DNA of 64,000 nucleotides from Corynebacterium phoceense (GTDB taxonomy: Bacteria > Actinomycetota > Actinomycetes > Mycobacteriales > Mycobacteriaceae). The notes below the pieces were generated by a model, which had not been told where the DNA came from, made no database searches, and was given only the letters and a program-made list of their open reading frames with translations. Below are positions 43,801 to 51,933 of the stretch, piece after piece. Each line of letters opens with the position of its first letter. The first letter of the stretch is position 1. Location of the stretch: positions 1,743,545 through 1,807,544 of the forward strand of contig NZ_LT596208.1 in NCBI RefSeq assembly GCF_900092335.1. Direction: 5' to 3'. The translations under genes were made by a program, and so were the position numbers.

Positions 43801-44502
43801 TCACTGGGCGGCAGCAATCTCTTCCAACATGCGCAAAGACTCAGACTTCGACGACTCAAACGACCCACCAGAACCATCCGTGAGCACTGTCTTACGGTCA
43901 CGACTCATACGCTCACGCTTCTCAGCCGCGATACGCGCATCCTCCAACTCCTGGGCGAGCTTCTTCGGCGACTTAAGGAAACTATGCTCATCCCCCGACT
44001 CATTGAAGCTGGAATGAAACAGCGCAACCGCTAGGGCGGCTTTATCCGCCGGTTTAATATCCCAGCGCTTCGCCCCCACCAACGTCTCAGGTCGCTCCAA
44101 CAGGTCCTCGTAGAGCGCCACCACGCGCCGCGTGGATAGTCCACCTTCGGGGTCGAGCCAGTCACGCACATCAAGACCGATACGCAGCAAATCAACCTCA
44201 AGCAGGTCAATGTTCTCTACCGCGAGCGCAGCCAAAGCCACCTTGTACACTGACAGGCCGGTCGCCTCAAAGTAGGCGTCCATCTGCTCATACAGGCCAC
44301 CCTGCGCGTAGGCGGCGGTCATGGCCCGAATCTGCGAAGACTCATCAAACAGCCTCCAAATGAGACGCGGGTTTTCCGGCAGTTGGGTCACGAATTCGTG
44401 CCCGAGGTCCATGGGGTCGCGGCGTGCGCGGTACCGCGTCCCGGCGTGGATGAATTCGACCCAGGTGCCCGGCTCATCCTCGAGAATCAGCCGGGCGGAC
44501 AT
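43801..44502 (-). CDS. Tail assembly chaperone, second reading frame (gpT-like)
   Basis: A 233-residue protein between the first chaperone and the tape measure. Its ATG overlaps the stop of the upstream gene (TAATG). In most siphophages this product is made as a frameshift extension of the first chaperone; here the sequence suggests stop-start coupling. The helical region around SSQIRAMTAAYAQGGLYEQM is typical. The C terminus is charged and Ser-rich. Confidence 0.68.
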   Translation of the reverse strand: MSARLILEDEPGTWVEFIHAGTRYRARRDPMDLGHEFVTQLPENPRLIWRLFDESSQIRAMTAAYAQGGLYEQMDAYFEATGLSVYKVALAALAVENIDLLEVDLLRIGLDVRDWLDPEGGLSTRRVVALYEDLLERPETLVGAKRWDIKPADKAALAVALFHSSFNESGDEHSFLKSPKKLAQELEDARIAAEKRERMSRDRKTVLTDGSGGSFESSKSESLRMLEEIAAAQ

Positions 44503-44855
44503 TACTTATCAGCCAGCTCCGTGCCGCGCTGAACAACCGGAGAAATCACCTCATGCAGGTCCTTGCGGGTTGCGCCGGTCAGGTCGAGCAGCTTGCGGGT
44601 CAACGGGGTGACCTGCGCAAGAATCATGCCCTCCAGGTTCCCCTCGAACATCAACGACGCCATGGAGGCCGGCAGCTGGTCCTTGTCGACGATGACCTCA
44701 ATCTTGAGGGCTACACCGTTGGTGAGGGTGGCCTCTTCGGTGTAGATGCCGTCCACGATGGCAGGCTTCTCAGTGTTGGTGTCAGCGTCGAGGACTTCAA
44801 CCTCCTCGGCCTTCGTGGTGGACTTGCGGGTGGTTTTGTTGTTGGCGGTTGCCAT
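44502..44855 (-). CDS. Tail assembly chaperone, first (gpG-like)
   Basis: A 117-residue protein with a Lys/Thr-rich N terminus, an acidic linker and a folded C-terminal part (VALKIEVIVDKDQLPASMAS, LTRKLLDLTGATRKDLHEVI). Location between the major tail protein and tape measure matches gpG-type chaperones that load the tape measure during tail tube assembly. It is preceded by a structured 119-base intergenic region that may adjust expression relative to the major tail protein. Confidence 0.72.
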   Translation of the reverse strand: MATANNKTTRKSTTKAEEVEVLDADTNTEKPAIVDGIYTEEATLTNGVALKIEVIVDKDQLPASMASLMFEGNLEGMILAQVTPLTRKLLDLTGATRKDLHEVISPVVQRGTELADK

Positions 44856-44893
44856 GGCGATTCCTCCTTATGGAATTGGAAAGTGAAAGGTGT

Positions 44894-44961
44894 GGCGGTT
44901 CCTAGACTTCGATAAAGCCTGGGTGGGCTGTGCGCGGAACCGCCAAGAAAACACACAGCCC
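44894..44961 (-). other. Overlapping alternative hairpins before the chaperone gene
   Basis: GGCGGTTCC (44894-44902) can pair with GGAACCGCC (44936-44944), while GGGCTGTG (44925-44932) can pair with CACAGCCC (44954-44961). The two stems interleave, so they exclude each other or form a pseudoknot. The element lies between the highly expressed major tail gene and the chaperone gene, a place where attenuation would be useful. Confidence 0.5.
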
Positions 44962-44974
44962 GGTCAGTCAGTGA

Positions 44975-45766
44975 CTACTGGTCGGAAGCGCCAGGAACAC
45001 CGCCGGAGGCACGGACACCCGCGTTGGAGCCCTCAGCGACCTTGCCGGTCTTCGGGTCCTCGTACTCGTGCAGGGTCACGTCACCGGACTCATCGTCCTT
45101 GACCACCATCGCGGTCAGGCCACTTGCCGAGGCCTGCGGGTGGAACGCGGTACCGGCCTTAATCTGGGCCTCCACATCCGAGATGTCCTTAAAGATCTTC
45201 TCCTCGACGCGGGTCACGGAGCCGTCCTTTCCGACGATGTAGAACCGCTCCTCGTAGTAGCGCTCATCGTCACCATTGTTGAAAGTGATCTGAACCGGGC
45301 GGGCCTGCGGGTCCTTCGCGGTCACACGCTCATTAATCACCAGGTCAGCCTTCTCACGAGACACCCAAATATGCACCAGGCCAGAGGTGAACTTATGAAC
45401 GAAGGCGACGTAGCCCTTGGCGACCTCGTCGGAGTGCTTGCCGTAGGTGGTGCCCTCCTGGACCACAGCGCCCGGGTTTTCGATATACCGCATCACCGGG
45501 GAGCCAGCGATACCGTCCACCGCGCCGGTGATAGCGCCAGCGGTGTAGGAAGTAGCAGTCTGGCCACCGGTCAGGTTGGTGGTGTTGGAAGACACCTCTC
45601 GGGTGTGGCCATGCTGGGAGTCGGTGGGCTCCAGGCCGAGGGATTCCCACTCACCGACGAAAGCGCCGGTCTTCTTATCAATGATTGCAGTGTCAGAGAA
45701 GTTGACCAGGACCTCGCGGTCCTCAAGGACGCGCAGGTCAAGGCCAACGCTACGATTCTTAGCCAT
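44975..45766 (-). CDS. Major tail protein
   Basis: A 263-residue protein at the canonical major-tail position, between the tail-completion gene and the chaperone genes. The body is beta-rich (TATSYTAGAITGAVDGIAGS, GYVAFVHKFTSGLVHIWVSR) with a C-terminal acidic, Gly-rich tail (DPKTGKVAEGSNAGVRASGG). The family polymerises as hexamer rings around the tape measure. Hairpins lie on both sides of the gene (45797-45816 upstream, 44894-44961 downstream), consistent with separate expression control. Confidence 0.82.
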   Translation of the reverse strand: MAKNRSVGLDLRVLEDREVLVNFSDTAIIDKKTGAFVGEWESLGLEPTDSQHGHTREVSSNTTNLTGGQTATSYTAGAITGAVDGIAGSPVMRYIENPGAVVQEGTTYGKHSDEVAKGYVAFVHKFTSGLVHIWVSREKADLVINERVTAKDPQARPVQITFNNGDDERYYEERFYIVGKDGSVTRVEEKIFKDISDVEAQIKAGTAFHPQASASGLTAMVVKDDESGDVTLHEYEDPKTGKVAEGSNAGVRASGGVPGASDQ

Positions 45767-45790
45767 TGTTATCCCCTTTCAAAAGGACAT

Positions 45791-45816
45791 AGAAAAGGCC
45801 ACCCCGCAGGGTGGCC
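45791..45816 (-). terminator. Intrinsic terminator or attenuator before the major tail gene
   Basis: GGCCACCC-CGCA-GGGTGGCC (45797-45816) is a perfect 8-bp stem; on the minus strand TTTTCT follows. It sits in the 77-base gap upstream of the major tail gene. Confidence 0.6.
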
Positions 45817-45843
45817 AAAAAGGAAAAATTGGTTGATGAGGGT

Positions 45844-46266
45844 TTACGTCGACGGCTGGAAGAAGAGCTTGGCGATACCGACCGACAAACTCATCGTCGA
45901 TACGAACCCCGTGGGCTTATATGAAGGCCCCGACCCGAAGAACTGGGAAGCAGACCGGGAAACACCCAGCCCTATTCCGGTCATTCCCTGGGTTAGGGCG
46001 GTGTAAAGGTTCCTGCCGAGGCGGCGCACCTGGTCATGGTCAGGACCATAAACACTGATTTTGACGAGGTCACGCGAGTGCGCCGACTCATCCACCTGCG
46101 CCACATCGCTCGAGACCACGACCCCTACACCGTCGTTGTGGCAGTTATAGCCGTCGGGTAGGAAGTGCAAATGAACCATGTCCTGGTCCGCCTCAGGAAA
46201 CAGCTTCAGGACATGCTTATGGACAAGGACGACAGGGTCAGGGGTAAGACCGAACTCAGGAGACAT
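45844..46266 (-). CDS. Tail completion/terminator protein
   Basis: A 140-residue protein directly upstream of the major tail gene. Its pattern (DPVVLVHKHVLKLFPEADQD, then AHSRDLVKISVYGPDHDQVR and NLYTALT) resembles tail-terminator proteins that cap the tube and contact the head connector. The start at ATG 46266 overlaps the upstream gene by a few bases. Confidence 0.68.
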   Translation of the reverse strand: MSPEFGLTPDPVVLVHKHVLKLFPEADQDMVHLHFLPDGYNCHNDGVGVVVSSDVAQVDESAHSRDLVKISVYGPDHDQVRRLGRNLYTALTQGMTGIGLGVSRSASQFFGSGPSYKPTGFVSTMSLSVGIAKLFFQPST

Positions 46267-46555
46267 CCTTCACCGCCTTCGTCACGAAACCGTCCTTCGC
46301 CTGCTTCGCCACCGCACCAGGATGACGCACCGTCACCACATGCGTAGGGCGATTCGTGCCTTGCGTGGCGTGAGTGACCTGCACGACGTCCCCGCCACCC
46401 TCCAGATAGGCGCGGTCACGGTCAGAGAGCTCATTGACATCAGGCCAGCGAAGCTCAATGAGCTTCTTCACCTGGTCCGCCTTCTTCTTCGTCGCCGCCT
46501 TCACCTGCGGTGTAGCCGCCATCTGCTTAAACAACTCGTTGTAGTTAAGAGACAC
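46256..46555 (-). CDS. Neck protein (HK97 gp10-like)
   Basis: A 99-residue basic, helical protein (ELFKQMAATPQVKAATKKKA) ending in a strand-rich tail (RPTHVVTVRHPGAVAKQAKD), the general form of HK97 gp10-type neck proteins. The GTG at 46555 with GGAGG upstream was chosen; an ATG at 46573 would give 6 extra residues. It overlaps both neighbours, as in a tightly packed connector operon. Confidence 0.62.
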   Translation of the reverse strand: MSLNYNELFKQMAATPQVKAATKKKADQVKKLIELRWPDVNELSDRDRAYLEGGGDVVQVTHATQGTNRPTHVVTVRHPGAVAKQAKDGFVTKAVKDVS

Positions 46556-46916
46556 TTCCGCTGACCTCCCCACGCTCCACGATGAAGACGACCTTGGGCT
46601 GGTGCCAGGACACCACCGGGCGCCGGCCGACGCTGTAGTCGAAGGACTGCAGCTGGTCGACTCGGTACTCGACGCCGCGAATCATGACGGTGTCGCCGTC
46701 CTGGACGCGAGTGCCAGCCGGGGCAAGCACCTGCAGGCGGCTAATGTCGCCGTGCACGAAGTCCTTGCCCTTGATGACCTGGTCTCCGGCCGGGGACACG
46801 ATGCAATGTTCCACGACCGTGTCCGCACCAAAGATGGGGCGGCCACGGTGGTCACGGCCGGTCATCTCACCACGAATGGTGATTGGCTCGCCGAATTCAT
46901 CAGGGCGCCATGCCAT
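46545..46916 (-). CDS. Head closure / head-tail connector protein
   Basis: A 123-residue beta-barrel-like protein (EPITIRGEMTGRDHRGRPIF; LAPAGTRVQDGDTVMIRGVE) similar in plan to gp9/SPP1 gp16-type head-closure proteins. It is the third small gene after the major capsid and overlaps both neighbours. The role is inferred from gene order and size. Confidence 0.6.
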   Translation of the reverse strand: MAWRPDEFGEPITIRGEMTGRDHRGRPIFGADTVVEHCIVSPAGDQVIKGKDFVHGDISRLQVLAPAGTRVQDGDTVMIRGVEYRVDQLQSFDYSVGRRPVVSWHQPKVVFIVERGEVSGSVS

Positions 46917-47374
46917 TAGAATCGCCCCCGCTCACTGAACTCAGCGCCGCTGACCAACACATGAGCCCCGAAGGGGACTACTGGCCCGCCACGGCCGAGA
47001 GGAACCGCAGCAACGACCAGCCCCAGCAGCTTCAGCACCTCCGGGGTGATGCCGACGCCTCCCCATTGGATGCCGATGCCTTGCGACCAGGTGATGGTGT
47101 CAGACTGCGGGCCGGTGGTGGAGGATGCGGACGCTCGGCCCACGTTCTCCCCCACGATGACCGCCTTAGACACCATTTCCCGCACGGCCTGCTTCACGGC
47201 AACGCTTAGCCATGACATGGCTGTGAGCTCATGGTCGAGGTTTCGCCCGCGGCGGGCGAACTCCATCCCGATGAGCTCGAGCGACTGGACGATGAGATTT
47301 TCGGCGAGCGTCATCTCGAATTCAGTCAGCGGACGGGGAAAAATCTCCACCACATCATCAACGGTGGCGGTCAT
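46916..47374 (-). CDS. Head-tail adaptor protein
   Basis: A 152-residue protein whose N-terminal half is helical (TVDDVVEIFPRPLTEFEMTL; AVKQAVREMVSKAVIVGENV) and whose C-terminal half is Gly/Val-rich. This resembles actinophage Gp19/Gp15-type adaptors that join portal and connector. It lies between the SAP-like gene and the head-closure gene. Confidence 0.62.
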   Translation of the reverse strand: MTATVDDVVEIFPRPLTEFEMTLAENLIVQSLELIGMEFARRGRNLDHELTAMSWLSVAVKQAVREMVSKAVIVGENVGRASASSTTGPQSDTITWSQGIGIQWGGVGITPEVLKLLGLVVAAVPLGRGGPVVPFGAHVLVSGAEFSERGRF

Positions 47375-47393
47375 GGTGAATCACTCCCCTTTC

Positions 47394-47777
47394 CTAGCTG
47401 GCGGCGCCGGCCGCCTTCGTAACAAATCCGATGATTTCGTTTCGCTTGGTCAGCCCGGTGAGCTTGATGCCGTTGAGCCGGGCGTATTCGCGCCACTCGG
47501 CGACTGGCGCGGTCTTTTCCGGAAGCGGTACCCGCGGGGCGGGCTTCACCGTCGGCTCCGCTGGCGCGGGCACCTCCGGTTCCAGCTCCTGGTCCTCGCC
47601 CGTGGTCTCCTGCTCGTGGTCATCCGACTCCGGCTCGACAACATCACCGGGAGCAATCGCCCCCAGCTGCTCGAGCCGGGTGTAGGTCGCGTCATCGACA
47701 CTGACCATCTGGCCTGCGCGTGCGATAGGCCTGTCCGCAGCCAGACGGACAGACTTCGTCAGCACGACCTCACGCAT
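47394..47777 (-). CDS. Small head-region protein with SAP-like C terminus
   Basis: A 127-residue protein with an N-terminal beta module (VRLAADRPIARAGQMVSVDD), a 45-residue acidic Pro/Glu linker and a C-terminal SAP-like helix pair (VAEWREYARLNGIKLTGLTK RNEI). Such proteins often follow the capsid gene in actinophages; the SAP-like end may contact DNA or the portal. Its start overlaps the major capsid stop (TAATG). Confidence 0.62.
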   Translation of the reverse strand: MREVVLTKSVRLAADRPIARAGQMVSVDDATYTRLEQLGAIAPGDVVEPESDDHEQETTGEDQELEPEVPAPAEPTVKPAPRVPLPEKTAPVAEWREYARLNGIKLTGLTKRNEIIGFVTKAAGAAS

Positions 47778-48718
47778 TAGGCAGAGGCCAGGCCAGTGAT
47801 GTGGACGACGGACTTCGGATGGTCAATGTAGAACGCGCGGCGGTGGCTGTAGTTGGCGCGTGCGGTCTGGCGCTTGCCCAGACGCAGGTCAACCGCGCCA
47901 CCATCCTCGGCGTAGAACGGCGAGGTGTACTCATCCTCGCGCTGCGCAAGCTTGCCCGGCTTCTGAGTAGAAGCCATCCACAGCTCACCACGAGGCACCG
48001 CGTAGTCCTTGAGGACGATGAGAGAATCGCCCAGCAGGGAGGTGAGCTGGCCAGCGCCCGCAAAGAGCGGGTGCTCGGAGCGCATGTCACCGTTGAAGAG
48101 GTCATCCATGGACTTGGAGCGCTGGATGTCCATGACAGTCAGCGGGTTAGCCCACACGGTCTTCGGCTCATAGTTGAACGGGTCGCCGTTCTCGTCGACG
48201 GCGCCCAGGATGAGGCCCATGGCGTCCATGAGGTCTCCCTTGACGTCACCGTCGGCATCCCACGGCGTAGTGACCGCGAGCTGATTGACCGGAGCAGCCT
48301 TGAGCGCCGCCAGCGCTTCGCGCTTCTTCTTGCGGGTCACGGAGTTAGCCTTGGCGAGCAGCTCTTCGGCGACAGCGTCACGCTTATCGTCGACAATCTG
48401 CTCCCAGGACACACGCAGACCAATCGCCTGCTTGCGAATGTCCGCGTAGTGAAGCTCGGAGGCCAAGACCGGGTCAGAGACCGGAATCTCGCCGCCCTCG
48501 GCGACGAAATCCGGCTCATCCTCGAGGTAGGAGGCGGTCGCATGACGGTAAGCGACAACGTCGCCAGGAACGTTGCGAATGTCGAAGAGAGCATCGAAGG
48601 CCGCGAATTCGTCAACCTTCTCGCCGAAAGCGGTAGACAGCAGGGTCGGATCCGCGAGCATCTCTTCGACGGAGAGGTACTGCAAGGAGTCCCACACGCT
48701 GTTAATAGTGTCAGCCAT
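47777..48718 (-). CDS. Major capsid protein (HK97 fold)
   Basis: A 313-residue capsid subunit. Diagnostic parts include the N-terminal arm (DSLQYLSVEEMLADPTLLST), RKQAIGLRVSWEQIVDDKRD, YEPKTVWANPLTVMDIQRSK (P-domain) and the C-terminal RRAFYIDHPKSVVHITGL. It follows the protease and decoration genes, the standard order for this type of actinophage. There is no obvious delta-domain; the scaffold is supplied by the protease gene. Confidence 0.85.
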   Translation of the reverse strand: MADTINSVWDSLQYLSVEEMLADPTLLSTAFGEKVDEFAAFDALFDIRNVPGDVVAYRHATASYLEDEPDFVAEGGEIPVSDPVLASELHYADIRKQAIGLRVSWEQIVDDKRDAVAEELLAKANSVTRKKKREALAALKAAPVNQLAVTTPWDADGDVKGDLMDAMGLILGAVDENGDPFNYEPKTVWANPLTVMDIQRSKSMDDLFNGDMRSEHPLFAGAGQLTSLLGDSLIVLKDYAVPRGELWMASTQKPGKLAQREDEYTSPFYAEDGGAVDLRLGKRQTARANYSHRRAFYIDHPKSVVHITGLASA

Positions 48719-48737
48719 TGTGATTCAGATTCCTTTC

Positions 48738-49133
48738 TTAGCCTGCTGCCGGTGCAGCCACCGGAAGGCCGTTGAGAATAGTGAGGACTGCGTCCCCCTT
48801 GCCTGCGCGGGCTGCGACGCCCACCTGGACGGTGCCGGTGGCAGCAACCTCGCCGTTAGCGGCCGCGAAGATAGCGGCACCTGCCTTGATGGCGGTGGCG
48901 TCACCGCCTGCGAACTTGAGCTTCACCGCGACGTCGCCGTAGTGGACGGCAACGTCGTTGGGGCGGTGATTGTCCGCCGGGTCGGCGATTTCAGTGACGG
49001 CGCCGAAGATAGCGCCGGCAGCGTCGGAGTGCTTGACCTTGCCGTCAGCGTCGACGGTGACGAGGTGGCCCTTCTCGACGCGCGCGGACGCGTCGAAGGA
49101 AATCGGGCCGCCGGTAAATACCGGATTGGACAT
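48738..49133 (-). CDS. Capsid decoration protein (DUF2190-like)
   Basis: A 131-residue protein with regular beta strands and many Ala/Gly residues (ARVEKGHLVTVDADGKVKHS, IKAGAAIFAAANGEVAATGT, VGVAARAGKGDAVLTILNGL). This is the pattern of DUF2190/capsid-cement proteins. It is placed between the protease/scaffold and the major capsid protein and would coat the mature head. Confidence 0.75.
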   Translation of the reverse strand: MSNPVFTGGPISFDASARVEKGHLVTVDADGKVKHSDAAGAIFGAVTEIADPADNHRPNDVAVHYGDVAVKLKFAGGDATAIKAGAAIFAAANGEVAATGTVQVGVAARAGKGDAVLTILNGLPVAAPAAG

Positions 49134-49136
49134 GGT

Positions 49137-49982
49137 TTACTTTCCTTCCTTCTTGGCGGCGCGCGCCTTTGCGCGCTCCATCAGCTCTTCACGGGTGGTG
49201 TGACCCTTGCGCGGGTCATTAGCTGCGGCCATTGCAGTCTTGACCGCGGCGGTGCCGGCATTACCAAGCTCGGCCACCGGGATGGTGCCCTTCGGCAGCG
49301 CACCCCAGGTCGCGGCGTACTGGGAGGGGTCGCGTGCCAGGTCCGCCAGCGCCTTAGCGCGGTTCGCTGCTGCGAAGCGTCCCTCTGCGATGGCCTGGTC
49401 GACGGTCTTCTCGTGCTCCTGGGCTTCGAGCTTCGCCTGCGCCTCCGCAAAATTAGCGGCCACGCGGTTGAGGTAGTCGAAGTGCGCGCGCGGCACGGTC
49501 ACCACATCAGCAGTGTCCGCGGTGTTGCCCGGCGCGGCCGGGGCCTCCGTCGGCGCCGGGCCCGTGGTCTGCTCGCCATCATCGGACAGCGAACGGACAG
49601 CGAATCCCGCAGCAACGTCAACCGTGCCGTTAACCGACACAGTCACCTCGGCGGTCGCACCGACCTCCACGCCGGACGGCGCGGTCACTGTCAGCACACC
49701 GGTGGCCTCGTCGACCGTGACTGTCCAGCCGTCAGGTGCGGTCTTCACGGCGAAGGTCAGGCCGAGCGCGCCGGCGTTCGCGGCCGTCGGCTCGCCATTC
49801 TCGCCGCCGATGACCGGCTCGACAACAACCTTCTCGGTCGGCGCAATGGCAGTGGCCTCCGGGTAGGTCACATCAACCTCGCTCGAGACCTGAACGACCT
49901 CATTAAAAAAGCCGGAGAGTGCGTCGCGCACATCCTCCGGCTTCTTGCCCAGCTCCTGGGCAAGCTGGTCCAAGATATTCAT
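49137..49982 (-). CDS. Nested in-frame scaffold protein (internal start)
   Basis: Within the protease gene, ATG 49982 is preceded by AAAGGGGAAAAG and begins MNILDQLAQELGKKPEDVRD right after the protease linker. Separate initiation here would give a 281-residue scaffold without the protease, as with lambda C/Nu3. The RBS and domain boundary coincide well, but expression is unproven. Confidence 0.5.
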   Translation of the reverse strand: MNILDQLAQELGKKPEDVRDALSGFFNEVVQVSSEVDVTYPEATAIAPTEKVVVEPVIGGENGEPTAANAGALGLTFAVKTAPDGWTVTVDEATGVLTVTAPSGVEVGATAEVTVSVNGTVDVAAGFAVRSLSDDGEQTTGPAPTEAPAAPGNTADTADVVTVPRAHFDYLNRVAANFAEAQAKLEAQEHEKTVDQAIAEGRFAAANRAKALADLARDPSQYAATWGALPKGTIPVAELGNAGTAAVKTAMAAANDPRKGHTTREELMERAKARAAKKEGK

Positions 49983-50618
49983 CTTTTCCCCTTTCTGCCC
50001 ATTGCTGGGCGTCGTTGATTTCTCCCCCGATTCCGACCGGGTGGAGGGCGGTGGCGGTGCCGCCGCCCGGTTCGCGTACTTGAATCGTGCGACCATCCGC
50101 GACTGCAGGTTGGTCGCAGCAGCGGGTGCCTTGGCGTCCTCGATGGCGTCGACCAGGCCGGCGTCAAGTGCTTCCTGCGCCGTGTACCACGTCTCGGCGC
50201 GCATGCGCTCGAGCCATTCATCTGCAGTGCCGCCGGCGCGGCCGGCGTAGATGTTGGCGATTTTCACGTCCTGGCGCTCGAGGTCAACGCGGGCCTTCTC
50301 GAGGTCGTCCGCGTTTCCCCACCAGTCGGCGGAGGCCTTGTGAATCATCAGCTCCGCATTAGGCCGCATGATGACGCGGCCGCCGCAGCCCACGGCGATG
50401 AAAGACGCAGCCGAGCAGGCCCGCGACTCCACCACGACAGTCACCTCACCGGCGTAGCCGCGCAGTGCGTTGAGAATAGCGATGCCCTCATAGACCTGCC
50501 CTCCGTCGGAGTTGATGCGGACGCGGATTGGCTCGCCGTTGAAGCTGGCGAGCTGCTTTTCAATACCGGCGGCGGTATTGTCGCCACCGATGTCGCCGTA
50601 AATCATTAGGTCATTCAT
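49137..50618 (-). CDS. Head maturation protease (ClpP-like) fused to scaffold with Rib-like domain
   Basis: A 493-residue protein. Residues 1-170 are a ClpP/S14-like protease: the SDGGQVYEGIAILNALRGY block, catalytic Ser69 (RACSAASFIAVG) and His93 (ELMIHKASAD). After a Pro/Ser linker an internal Met213 with its own RBS begins a scaffold-like part (MNILDQLAQELGKKPEDVRD). Residues about 248-335 form an Ig/Rib-like module (TYPEATAIAPTEKVVVEPVI; PDGWTVTVDEATGVLTVTAP). The C terminus (400-493) is a helical scaffold. Portal stop and this start overlap; GGAGGTGA precedes the ATG. It processes the prohead during assembly. Confidence 0.85.
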   Translation of the reverse strand: MNDLMIYGDIGGDNTAAGIEKQLASFNGEPIRVRINSDGGQVYEGIAILNALRGYAGEVTVVVESRACSAASFIAVGCGGRVIMRPNAELMIHKASADWWGNADDLEKARVDLERQDVKIANIYAGRAGGTADEWLERMRAETWYTAQEALDAGLVDAIEDAKAPAAATNLQSRMVARFKYANRAAAPPPPSTRSESGEKSTTPSNGQKGEKMNILDQLAQELGKKPEDVRDALSGFFNEVVQVSSEVDVTYPEATAIAPTEKVVVEPVIGGENGEPTAANAGALGLTFAVKTAPDGWTVTVDEATGVLTVTAPSGVEVGATAEVTVSVNGTVDVAAGFAVRSLSDDGEQTTGPAPTEAPAAPGNTADTADVVTVPRAHFDYLNRVAANFAEAQAKLEAQEHEKTVDQAIAEGRFAAANRAKALADLARDPSQYAATWGALPKGTIPVAELGNAGTAAVKTAMAAANDPRKGHTTREELMERAKARAAKKEGK

Positions 50619-51933
50619 TTGTCACCTCCGTGACCGTGTCAGGCTCAGGGCCAAGCGTCACGCCCTCACGGGCCTCGGCCTCCTTGAGCTTCTTCTTCGC
50701 CTTCAGCGCCTCCACCAACGGGCGCGGCGCCGGGATACGGAATGTGGACCGCAGCCAGCCCTCAAGGTTCGGCTCCTTCGTCAGCGCCCCCTGTGCGACA
50801 AGCTGCGACACATCACCCGGCGTCAGGTCCTTCTGAACCTGGATCCGCGTCGACGTAATCAACGGCAGCGGCCCGTCATAATCTGGGAAGCCATACCGCA
50901 CCATATCGGTCACAAGATGCTGCGACGCGGTGTCCGCAATCGTCTCCGCGTAGGACTGCAGCCCCTGGATGAATTCGCCGAGCTGGACGTTAGCCAGCGC
51001 GTACGAGCCACCGGAGCCGGTCAGGTTCAGGTGTGTCGCGTTGCACGCGATGGCGATTTGATTCGCGTGATACTCGACCGCCGCGCCGATATCAGGAAGG
51101 GAACCGGATACACCCTCGACAGGCATCTCCGCACCCGGCGGCAGCGAATAGCCCGCGACCTCGCCGGCGGCGAAAGCCTCCGCCAGCTCCTGGCCGACCT
51201 CCATCTCCGCCGTCACATCCTCTTTCGCCGTCAACGGCGAAGCCTTGTACTTCGGGATGCCCATGCCGTTGCGCTGCAGCACCAAAGAATGCAGCTGCTG
51301 CATCTTCATCAGCTCAAGCCAATTCTCATACGCCGGAGCGAACACCGACGTGCCCTGCCACGTCTCATCACGGCGCCCATTCCGATACACGACGAGGCGC
51401 TGGACTGGGATGAACACGTCCGCGCCACCGTCCACACCGGCCTGCGTGATTCCCTCAAGACCACCGTCATCAGCGACGTGAATCTTTCGGATGGACGCGT
51501 TCGGGCGGAGTGCAAGCTTGCGCAAGTGGGTGCGTCCATCCTTGCCGGTGTAATACACCTGCTCGAAGAAAGCGACGCCCATGAATACCGACTCGAGAGC
51601 CTGCTTCAGGTGCTCGCCCCAGGACACGCGCCCCAGGCTGCGCGCCGTCTGACCTTCCTCGCCCTTGACCGGTAGGCGCAGGTCTTCACAGATGAAGTCC
51701 ACAATCTCGCCCGGCGCGCCGTTCGGCTCCACCGACCACGACGCCTGCTCCACAGGCTTACGAATCGCGTTCTCAACCTGGGCGACCTTCGCCGTCGACC
51801 GCATACGGGACAGTTCAACCTGCATGCGCTTCCACGACATACCCGCGGGTATGCCGACGCGCGGCGTCCACTTCGGCACCTGCGCGTGACCTACCTCGGT
51901 TACCACCGGCGTCACATCATTACTAGGCGGCAC
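50611..51933 (-). CDS. Portal protein
   Basis: A 440-residue portal of the actinophage type. It starts at GTG 51933 with GGGAGGTG. Conserved parts are SRMRSTAKVAQVENAIRKPV (clip/wing region), ESVFMGVAFFEQVYYTGKDG, the stem-like region around AVEYHANQIAIACNATHLNL, and QSYAETIADTASQHLVTDMV. The dodecameric portal forms the DNA channel and docks the terminase encoded upstream. It overlaps the terminase by 11 bases and the protease by 8 bases. Confidence 0.85.
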   Translation of the reverse strand: MPPSNDVTPVVTEVGHAQVPKWTPRVGIPAGMSWKRMQVELSRMRSTAKVAQVENAIRKPVEQASWSVEPNGAPGEIVDFICEDLRLPVKGEEGQTARSLGRVSWGEHLKQALESVFMGVAFFEQVYYTGKDGRTHLRKLALRPNASIRKIHVADDGGLEGITQAGVDGGADVFIPVQRLVVYRNGRRDETWQGTSVFAPAYENWLELMKMQQLHSLVLQRNGMGIPKYKASPLTAKEDVTAEMEVGQELAEAFAAGEVAGYSLPPGAEMPVEGVSGSLPDIGAAVEYHANQIAIACNATHLNLTGSGGSYALANVQLGEFIQGLQSYAETIADTASQHLVTDMVRYGFPDYDGPLPLITSTRIQVQKDLTPGDVSQLVAQGALTKEPNLEGWLRSTFRIPAPRPLVEALKAKKKLKEAEAREGVTLGPEPDTVTEVTNE

